A stretch of DNA of 10,358 nucleotides from the NCBI GenBank assembly GCA_007123195.1, contig SKLO01000047.1, positions 1 through 10,358 of the forward strand, read 5' to 3'. A program made the position numbers and the translations under genes. This stretch comes from Verrucomicrobiales bacterium (GTDB taxonomy: Bacteria > Verrucomicrobiota > Verrucomicrobiia > Verrucomicrobiales > SKLO01). The notes beneath the pieces were generated by a model that was not told the origin of the DNA, did no database searches, and was given only the letters and a program-made list of their open reading frames with translations. Positions 4,346-10,106 of the stretch are shown in pieces (the stretch's first letter is position 1; every line of letters begins with the position of its first letter).

Positions 4346-6787
4346 ATGGAAATCTACTGGGTCATTCTCGCGCCGCTGCTGGCCGCCCTGCTGGCGCCGA
4401 CGCTGGTCCGCCTGACCGGCGGGCGCGGCACCGGCCTGCTGCTGTCGATCGTGCCCTTCGGCATCGTGGTGTTCCTGCTGCGCCATGTCGCCTCCGGCAA
4501 TGAGGTGCTCGAGTGGACCCACGCCTGGATGCCCACCCTCGGCGTCGACCTGTCCCTGCGCATCTCCGGCTACGAGACCCTGTTCCTGCTGCTGGTCAGT
4601 TTCATCGGTGGACTGATCGTCATCTACGCCGGCGCCTACCTGAAGGGCCACCCCCAGCTGGGCCGCTTCTACCTGATCATCCTGCTGTTCATGGCCTCGA
4701 TGCTCGGCATCATCGCCGCCGACGACATGCTGCTGCTGTTCGTGTTCTGGGAACTCACCAGCATCACGTCGTTCCTGTTGGTCGGGTTCAAGCACACCGA
4801 TCCGGTGGCGCGCAAGGCCGCCCTGCAGGCGCTGCTGGTCACCGGTGGCGGCGGTCTGGCGCTGCTGGCCGGCCTCCTGATGGTGATGCAAATCACCGGC
4901 ACCAACCTGATCTCGGCGCTGCCCCAGCACGCCGACGCCATGGCCGCCAGCCCGCTGTTCCCCGCCGCCTTCATTCTCATCCTGCTCGGCGCCTTCACCA
5001 AGTCGGCCCAGGTGCCGTTCCACTTCTGGCTGCCCGGTGCCATGGCCGCCCCGACCCCGGTCAGCGCCTACCTGCACTCCGCCACCATGGTCAAGGCCGG
5101 CGTCATCCTGCTGGCCAAGCTCTGGCCCTCCATGAGCCAGCACGAACTGTGGACCCCGCTGGTGGCCCCCGTCGGCGCCGCCACCCTGCTCACCGGCGCG
5201 GTGCTGGCCGTGCTGCAGACCGATCTCAAAAAACTGCTCGCCTACACCACCGTCAGCATCCTCGGCGCGCTCACCATGCTGCTCGGTTTCGGCGATTCCT
5301 ACGCGCTCAAGACCGCCTTGCTGCTGGCCCTCTCGCATGGCCTCTACAAAGGCTCCCTGTTCATGGTCGCCGGCACCATCGACCACGCCACCGGCACCCG
5401 CGACGTGCGCCGCCTGTCCGGCCTGCTCAAGGCCATGCCGCTGCTGGCCGTCACCGGCGTGCTGGCCGCCCTCAGCATGTCCGGCGTGCCGCCCACCCTC
5501 GGGTTCATCAGCAAGGAACTGCTGTACGAAGCCCAGCTCGAACAACCCTCCTCCGGCTGGCTCTGGCTGGCGATCGGTTTTGTCGCCAGCGCCTTCGGTG
5601 TCACGGTCGCCCTGATCGTCGGCGTGCGCCCGTTCTTCGGCAAACCGGGCGCCGCCGGGGTCCACCACGCCCCGGGGTTGGGCATGGTGCTGCCGCCGAC
5701 CGTGCTGGCCGTGCTCGGCCTGGTCTGCGGCCTGCTGCCCGGTTGGGTTGATAGCGCCCTCATCGGTCCCGCCGCCGGTTCCCTCGGTGGCGATGCCAGC
5801 CACCCCTACCTGACCCTGTGGCACGGCTTCACCATCGTGCTGGCCCTCAGCGCCCTGACCCTGCTGGCCGGTTATCTCGCCTACCGCGGTCGCGAGCGGC
5901 TGGCCGCCATCCCCGCCGCCCTGTCCCGCTGGCGCTGGATCACCCCCACCGCGCTCTACGACACCTGCCTCGACGGCACGCTCAACTTCGCCGCCCGGCT
6001 CACCCTGGTGATTCAAAACGGCCAGCTTCGCCACTACGTGCGCTGGACCCTGGTGGTGTCCGCCGCCCTCATCATCTACGCCGCTGTCTTGTCCAGCAGC
6101 ACCTTCCTCGTCTATCAGGGCCAGCCGATCAACGCCCTCGTGCTGGCGGTCGTGTTCCTGCTCTGCGTCACCGCCATCGGCTCGGTGCTGGTCAACAGCC
6201 GCCTCACCGCCATCCTCTGCCTCGGCGGGGTCGGCTACGCCGTGGCCATGCTGTTCGCCGCCTTCGCCGCCCCGGACCTCGCCATCACCCAGCTGCTGGT
6301 CGAGACCCTGACCGTGGTCCTGTTCTCGTTCGTCATCCTCAAGCTGCCAGAGATCCGCAACATCCGCTCGCGCCGCCGCCGTTCGGCCGACATGGCAATC
6401 GCCGCCGTCGCCGGCCTCGCCATGGCCGCCATGGCCTGGCAGGCGATGCAGTTCCGCGCCGCCGACAGCATCTCCCCCGGCCTGGTCGAGCGCTCGGTGC
6501 CCGAGGCCTTCGGCCGCAACGTTGTCAACGTCATCCTGGTCGACTTCCGCGCCCTCGACACCCTCGGCGAGATCCTCGTGCTGGCCCTGGCAGGCGTCGG
6601 CGTCGTCGCCGTGCTCGCCAGCCGTCGCCGCGGGCCGCGCCGCCTGTTCCAAGCGCCGGACGATTCCGAGGCGCCGCGCGACAGCCGCCCCCATCCCGAC
6701 CCGGACGAACTGGATACCGGTGCCAGCGCCGGCGCCGACATCGACCCGGGGAGAGCCATCACCACCGAGGCGCGCACACCTTCCTGA
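4346..6787 (+). CDS. mnhA: Na+/H+ antiporter (Mrp/Mnh) subunit A
   Basis: The 813-residue protein is the large Mrp subunit, related to NuoL of complex I. Key residues are in place: Glu136 in FVFWELTSITSFLLVGF, Lys219 in GAFTKSAQVPFHFWLPGAM, Lys250 in HSATMVKAG, and the HGLYKGSLFMVAGTIDH segment (331-347). A C-terminal Mrp-type unit follows: AAPDLAITQLLVETLTVVLF (641-660, Glu653) and NVVNVILVDFRALDTLGEI (725-743), the MbhE-like part. MnhB is a separate gene, so this is the unfused seven-gene type. A polar, acidic tail of about 50 residues (from 763) follows the last membrane span. I chose the ATG at 4346 (MEIYWVILAP) because the 98 open codons before it are Arg/Pro-rich and non-membrane. It is first in the operon; the next gene starts 59 bp after its TGA. 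Confidence 0.97.
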   Translation: MEIYWVILAPLLAALLAPTLVRLTGGRGTGLLLSIVPFGIVVFLLRHVASGNEVLEWTHAWMPTLGVDLSLRISGYETLFLLLVSFIGGLIVIYAGAYLKGHPQLGRFYLIILLFMASMLGIIAADDMLLLFVFWELTSITSFLLVGFKHTDPVARKAALQALLVTGGGGLALLAGLLMVMQITGTNLISALPQHADAMAASPLFPAAFILILLGAFTKSAQVPFHFWLPGAMAAPTPVSAYLHSATMVKAGVILLAKLWPSMSQHELWTPLVAPVGAATLLTGAVLAVLQTDLKKLLAYTTVSILGALTMLLGFGDSYALKTALLLALSHGLYKGSLFMVAGTIDHATGTRDVRRLSGLLKAMPLLAVTGVLAALSMSGVPPTLGFISKELLYEAQLEQPSSGWLWLAIGFVASAFGVTVALIVGVRPFFGKPGAAGVHHAPGLGMVLPPTVLAVLGLVCGLLPGWVDSALIGPAAGSLGGDASHPYLTLWHGFTIVLALSALTLLAGYLAYRGRERLAAIPAALSRWRWITPTALYDTCLDGTLNFAARLTLVIQNGQLRHYVRWTLVVSAALIIYAAVLSSSTFLVYQGQPINALVLAVVFLLCVTAIGSVLVNSRLTAILCLGGVGYAVAMLFAAFAAPDLAITQLLVETLTVVLFSFVILKLPEIRNIRSRRRRSADMAIAAVAGLAMAAMAWQAMQFRAADSISPGLVERSVPEAFGRNVVNVILVDFRALDTLGEILVLALAGVGVVAVLASRRRGPRRLFQAPDDSEAPRDSRPHPDPDELDTGASAGADIDPGRAITTEARTPS

Positions 6788-6791
6788 CCGC

Positions 6792-6825
6792 CTGTCCCTG
6801 ACCGATTCACGGTCACCACTGTCCC
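6792..6825 (+). repeat. Stem-loop flanked by direct repeats between mnhA and mnhB
   Basis: TGACCG (6799-6804) and CGGTCA (6810-6815) are perfect 6-bp arms around the loop ATTCA. The heptamer CTGTCCC flanks the stem on both sides (6792-6798 and 6819-6825). It fills most of the 59-bp intercistronic gap. With no T-run, a role in mRNA processing or differential stability is more likely than termination. Confidence 0.55.
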
Positions 6826-6846
6826 AACGACCCGGATACTCAACCC

Positions 6847-7296
6847 ATGAGCGACTATTCCACCAGCATCCTGCCACCGGCCGCCCGCCTGCTGGTGCCG
6901 GTGCTGTATGCCTTCTCCATCTTCCTGCTGCTGCGCGGGCACAACCTGCCGGGCGGCGGTTTCATCGGTGGCCTGGTCCTGGCCACCGCCCTGGTGCTGC
7001 GGGTCATGGTCCAGCCGGACAAGGCGCCGCGCCTGGACCTCATCGTGCTCGCCGGCATCGGTCTCATGGTCGCCCTGATCGCCGCCGCCGTGCCTCTGTT
7101 CCTCGGTCAGGAACTTTTCACCGGCGTCTGGGGCCCCGAGTTCGCCCTGCCGCTGGTCGGCAAGATCAAGCTCGGCACCGTGCTGGTGTTCGACATCGGC
7201 GTGTTCCTGGTCGTCACCGGCGTCGCCGCCAAGATCCTGCTGGTGCTGCTGGCCCAGCTGTTGTCCGGCCAAACCGCGCCCCGCCGCCGCTCCTGA
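6847..7296 (+). CDS. mnhB: Na+/H+ antiporter (Mrp/Mnh) subunit B
   Basis: The 149-residue membrane protein is the MnhB/MrpB subunit, with about four hydrophobic spans (roughly 12-30, 38-53, 64-87 and 109-138). Family hallmarks are LLLRGHNLPGGGFIGGLV (27-44) and VFDIGVFLVVTG (114-125). Its length is normal for a stand-alone MrpB, which shows that A and B are not fused as they are in many Proteobacteria (PhaAB). It ends in a basic tail (APRRRS). The ATG at 6847 is preceded directly by CTCAACCC, with no Shine-Dalgarno sequence. The gap to mnhC is 81 bp, unusually long for a tight complex operon. In the complex MrpB packs beside the C-terminal part of MrpA and is needed for activity in characterised Mrp systems. 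Confidence 0.96.
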   Translation: MSDYSTSILPPAARLLVPVLYAFSIFLLLRGHNLPGGGFIGGLVLATALVLRVMVQPDKAPRLDLIVLAGIGLMVALIAAAVPLFLGQELFTGVWGPEFALPLVGKIKLGTVLVFDIGVFLVVTGVAAKILLVLLAQLLSGQTAPRRRS

Positions 7297-7377
7297 TCCG
7301 CCGGTCCGTCCGAGCCGACTTTCTCTGTCATTTTCCAACACATTTTTTTCTGACCCGGTTCCACCTGTCCTGACCTC
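7297..7377 (+). other. AT-enriched mnhB-mnhC spacer with a T7 tract
   Basis: This 81-bp spacer is markedly richer in T and A than the surrounding operon, with CATTTTCC and a run of seven T (7343-7349). Only a 3-bp stem precedes the T-run (CGG/CCG around 7302-7317), so a Rho-independent terminator is not convincing. An internal promoter, an S1-type unstructured loading site or an RNase E site are alternatives. Confidence 0.4.
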
Positions 7378-7725
7378 ATGGAAATCCTGTTGCCCATCGC
7401 CATCGGCGTCCTGTTCGGCTGCGGCTGCTACCTCGTGCTGCGGCGCAACATCGTGCGCGTGCTGCTCGGCATCATGCTGTTCAGCCAGGGCGCCAACCTG
7501 CTGCTGTTCGCCGGCGCCGGCCTCACCCCCGGCGCGCCGCCGGTCATCGCCGGCACCGCCGACACCTTCGACGGACCCTATGCCGACCCGCTGCCGCAGG
7601 CGCTGGTGCTGACCGCCATCGTCATCGGCTTCGCCGTGCTCGCCTTCGCCATCGTGCTCGTGCTGCGCGCCTACCAGCGCGGCGGCAGCGAGGACCTCGA
7701 CGACTTCCATCACTCCGAGAACTGA
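7378..7725 (+). CDS. mnhC: Na+/H+ antiporter (Mrp/Mnh) subunit C (NuoK-like)
   Basis: The 115-residue protein is the NuoK-like Mrp subunit with three membrane spans (about 2-21, 26-46 and 75-98). Diagnostic segments are NIVRVLLGIMLFSQGANLLL (24-43) and DPLPQALVLTAIVIGFAVLAF (70-90), the latter being the most conserved MrpC stretch. Its length matches the family. The C-terminal tail (SEDLDDFHHSEN) is acidic and His-containing and should face the cytoplasm if topology follows NuoK. The ATG at 7378 has the leader CTGTCCTGACCTC and no Shine-Dalgarno sequence. mnhD starts 16 bp after its TGA, the closest non-overlapping pair in the operon, so C and D are probably translated together. Confidence 0.96.
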   Translation: MEILLPIAIGVLFGCGCYLVLRRNIVRVLLGIMLFSQGANLLLFAGAGLTPGAPPVIAGTADTFDGPYADPLPQALVLTAIVIGFAVLAFAIVLVLRAYQRGGSEDLDDFHHSEN

Positions 7726-7741
7726 CCGACCACCACGCCGG

Positions 7742-9370
7742 ATGCCCGCTGATTCCCTGTTGATAGCCCTGCCGTTGATCATCCCGCTGTTCGGGGTGGC
7801 CCTGTTGCTGTGCCTGCGCCGCGTGCCTGAACGCTACTGCCTCGGCATCACCGTCGGCTTGTGCCTGCTGCTCACCGCGGCCTCGGCCGGACTGGTCGCC
7901 GCCGTGGTCCAGGACGGAGTGCTGGTGCTGCGCTCCGGCGCCTGGCCGGCGCCGTTCGGCATCGCCTTGGTCGCCGACCGCTTCAGCGCCGCCATGGTGC
8001 TGGTCACCGCCGTCATCGGCCTGGCCGGCGCGATCTACGCCATCGGCCACGGCACCGCCAAATTCCGCGGCTTCTTCACCCCGCTCTACATGGCCCTGCT
8101 GCTCGGGGTCAACGGCTCGTTCCTCACCGGCGACCTGTTCAACCTCTACGTCTGGTTCGAGGTCATGCTCATGGCCTCGTTCGTGCTGGTCGCCCTGCCC
8201 GGCGGCCGACCGCAGCTCGAGGCCGCGGTCAAATACCTGGTGCTCAACTTCATCGCCTCGGCCTTCTTCCTCGTCGGCCTCGGCGTCACCTACGGCATCG
8301 CCGGCACCCTCAACATGGCCGACCTGGCGCAGAAATTCGCCACCCTCGAGGACCCCGGCATGGTTCTTACCTCGGCGACCCTGTTCCTCATTGCCTTCGG
8401 CATCAAGGCCGGCATCTTCCCGTTCTACTTCTGGCTGCCCTCCTCCTACCATGTCACCCCCACGCCGATCGCCGCCGTGTTCGCCGGCCTGCTGACCAAG
8501 GTCGGTGTCTACGCCCTGATCCGCGTCTCCACCGTGGTCTACACCGGCCAGCAGGACTTCATCCAGTCCATCCTGCTGCCGCTCGGCATCCTCACCATGA
8601 TCACCGGCGTGTTCGGCGCCGCCAGCCAGTTCCTGATCCCGCGCATCCTGTCGTTCCACATCATCAGCCAGATCGGCTACATGATCATCGGCCTGGCCTT
8701 CTTCACCGAGGCCGCCATCGCCGCCACCGTGTTCTACATCATCCACCACATCCTGGTGAAATCGAACCTGTTCCTGGTCGGCGGCATGGTCGGCCGGCAA
8801 CTCGGCACCCAGCAACTCAAGCGCACCGGCGGCCTCTACAAGACCGCGCCCATCATGGCCGCGCTGTTCCTCATCCCCGCCATGTCGCTCGGCGGCATCC
8901 CGCCCCTGTCCGGCTTCTTCGCCAAGTTCGCCCTGGTCCAGGAAGGCATCCTGCTGGGACACTGGATCGCCGTCGCCGCCGCTCTCGCGGTCGGCCTGAT
9001 GACGCTCTACTCGATGATCAAGATCTGGAACGAGGCGTTCTGGAAGGCGCCGCCGGTCGAGCGCTCCGCCCCGCTATCGCGCATCCCCGTTACCATGTGG
9101 ATTCCCGTCATCGGGCTCGCCGCCTGCACCATCACCTTCGGCCTGTTTCCCGGCGTCTTCTTTGAGTTCGCCCAGGATGCCGCCGCCGAAATCATGAACC
9201 CGCGCGCCTACATCGAGGCGGTGCTGCTGCCGGCCGAGCTGCTCGATCCCGGCGAAGCCGCCGCCCCTGCCGCCGCCGAGGCCGCCCGGGCCATCGAGGC
9301 CGCCGAGGGCATCGGCGCGGACGCCCCCGCTCCCGCCGAATCCGCGCCCGATCAACCGTCGCTGCCATGA
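7742..9370 (+). CDS. mnhD: Na+/H+ antiporter (Mrp/Mnh) subunit D (NuoM/N-like)
   Basis: The 542-residue protein is the second NuoM/NuoN-like Mrp subunit. Expected proton-path residues are Glu140 in LYVWFEVMLMASFVLV, Lys222 in FGIKAGIFPFYFWLP, Lys253 in LLTKVGVYALIR, His335/His336 and Lys340 in IIHHILVKSNLFL, and Lys395 in GGIPPLSGFFAKFALV. It lacks the MrpA C-terminal domain. A typical MrpD ends soon after a segment like PRAYIEAVL (488-496); here about 40 further residues follow (from 504), made almost wholly of Ala, Pro, Glu and Asp, probably a disordered tail. The ATG at 7742 gives a hydrophobic first helix (LLIALPLIIPLFGVALLL). Its TGA overlaps the mnhE start as ATGA (9367-9370), implying coupled translation. 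Confidence 0.97.
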   Translation: MPADSLLIALPLIIPLFGVALLLCLRRVPERYCLGITVGLCLLLTAASAGLVAAVVQDGVLVLRSGAWPAPFGIALVADRFSAAMVLVTAVIGLAGAIYAIGHGTAKFRGFFTPLYMALLLGVNGSFLTGDLFNLYVWFEVMLMASFVLVALPGGRPQLEAAVKYLVLNFIASAFFLVGLGVTYGIAGTLNMADLAQKFATLEDPGMVLTSATLFLIAFGIKAGIFPFYFWLPSSYHVTPTPIAAVFAGLLTKVGVYALIRVSTVVYTGQQDFIQSILLPLGILTMITGVFGAASQFLIPRILSFHIISQIGYMIIGLAFFTEAAIAATVFYIIHHILVKSNLFLVGGMVGRQLGTQQLKRTGGLYKTAPIMAALFLIPAMSLGGIPPLSGFFAKFALVQEGILLGHWIAVAAALAVGLMTLYSMIKIWNEAFWKAPPVERSAPLSRIPVTMWIPVIGLAACTITFGLFPGVFFEFAQDAAAEIMNPRAYIEAVLLPAELLDPGEAAAPAAAEAARAIEAAEGIGADAPAPAESAPDQPSLP

Positions 9371-9690
9371 GGATCCTCTACTCGCTCCAGTTCGCCCTGA
9401 TCTACGTCCGCGAGGTCGTGCTCTCGACCGTGCGCATCGCCTGGCTGGTGATCCAGCCCAAGGTCGATCTCCGGCCCTGCTTCCTCGAAGTGCCGCTCGA
9501 CCTGAAAGGCGAGTTCCCCGTGCTGCTGTTCGCCTGCCTGATCTCCATGACCCCGGGCACCCTCAGCGTCGCCTTCGACCGCGACCGCCGCGTGCTGCTG
9601 GTCCATTTCATCCACGAACCCAGCCCCGACGGCGCCGTCGCCGAGGTGAAAGAAAAGTTCGAACGACCGCTGCTGCGCATCTTTGCCTGA
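9367..9690 (+). CDS. mnhE: Na+/H+ antiporter (Mrp/Mnh) subunit E, short form
   Basis: The 107-residue protein has the conserved C-terminal two thirds of MrpE: IQPKVDLRPCFLEVPLDLKG (29-48), LLFACLISMTPGTLSVAF (53-70) with the hallmark TPGT at 62-65, and RRVLLVHFIHEP (74-85). Typical Bacillus-type MrpE proteins are about 158 residues, so roughly 50 N-terminal residues carrying the first membrane helices are absent. No in-frame extension is plausible because the ATG overlaps the mnhD stop (ATGA) and the upstream sequence is the mnhD tail in another frame. One N-terminal hydrophobic segment (about 5-29) and one central span remain. MrpE supports assembly and activity of the complex in characterised systems. 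A trimmed but functional lineage variant is more likely than a broken gene, because the reading frame is clean. Confidence 0.93.
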   Translation: MRILYSLQFALIYVREVVLSTVRIAWLVIQPKVDLRPCFLEVPLDLKGEFPVLLFACLISMTPGTLSVAFDRDRRVLLVHFIHEPSPDGAVAEVKEKFERPLLRIFA

Positions 9691-9735
9691 CAAGTCCACC
9701 ACCACCGGCCCCGCCCGGCCGACCCGCCAATCATC

Positions 9736-10017
9736 ATGCCACTGCTGCTCAACCTGTGCTACATCCCCCTGGCGATCGCGATCCTGCTGACCGCCTACCG
9801 CTTGTTCCGCGGACCCACGCCGGCCGACCGCGTGCTGGCCATCGACCTGCTGGCCATCATCGCCGGCGGGGCCGTGCTGCTGGTGTCGCTGGTCAGCGGC
9901 GATCCCGTGTTCATCGACATCGTCGTGGTGCTCGGCGTGGTTGTGTTCTTCGGCACCGTGGCCCTTGCCAGAACCCTGTCGCGCCAAAGCCGTCAGCAGC
10001 GCTCCATCGACGGCTGA
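9736..10017 (+). CDS. mnhF: Na+/H+ antiporter (Mrp/Mnh) subunit F
   Basis: The 93-residue, three-helix membrane protein is MrpF, of normal family length. The signature is YRLFRGPTPADRVLAIDLLA (21-40), followed by spans at about 38-54 and 59-79 with the conserved acidic Asp61 in VFIDIVVVLGVVVFFGTVAL. The C-terminus is basic (RTLSRQSRQQR), in keeping with a cytoplasmic end. The ATG at 9736 follows CCGCCAATCATC, without a Shine-Dalgarno sequence. It lies 45 bp after mnhE and 89 bp before mnhG. In other organisms MrpF has been linked to bile-salt and cholate efflux as well as Na+ export; here only its role as an antiporter subunit can be inferred. Confidence 0.96.
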   Translation: MPLLLNLCYIPLAIAILLTAYRLFRGPTPADRVLAIDLLAIIAGGAVLLVSLVSGDPVFIDIVVVLGVVVFFGTVALARTLSRQSRQQRSIDG

Positions 10018-10106
10018 ACCTTCACCAAGTGCCCGCCCCTGCCGGCCGCGGGACCAACGACCACCATTCCCTGGCAACCACCAGGCCCGCCAACCCACCA
10101 TCACCC
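10018..10106 (+). other. mnhF-mnhG spacer with a CAACC-loop hairpin
   Basis: The 89-bp spacer holds CCTGG (10070-10074) and CCAGG (10081-10085), a perfect 5-bp stem whose 6-nt loop is CAACCA, and then CCAACCCACCATC (10090-10102) just before the mnhG ATG. A looser CCCGC/GCGGG pair (10032-10036 and 10048-10052) lies near the mnhF stop. No Shine-Dalgarno sequence is present. Confidence 0.45.

Noticed and set aside
4157..6877. A 906-codon open frame on the minus strand opposite mnhA
   Set aside because: It mirrors a GC-rich coding sequence and encodes Gly/Gln/His/Asp/Ala-rich low-complexity protein, whereas the plus strand encodes a clear MrpA with all motifs.
4346..7296. mnhA and mnhB as one fused gene, as in PhaAB
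   Set aside because: mnhA ends in TGA at 6785-6787 and mnhB starts separately at 6847 with a normal MrpB N-terminus; no frameshift would join them cleanly.
7302..7349. Rho-independent terminator ending at the T7 run between mnhB and mnhC
   Set aside because: Only a 3-bp stem can be drawn and it is far from the T-run; termination inside an operon of obligate partner subunits is also unlikely.
7622..8962. A 446-codon minus-strand open frame opposite mnhC and mnhD
   Set aside because: Low-complexity Gly/Gln/Asp/His composition and full overlap with unmistakable MrpD; the usual antisense shadow in high-GC DNA. The 515-codon frame at 6235-7782 is the same kind.
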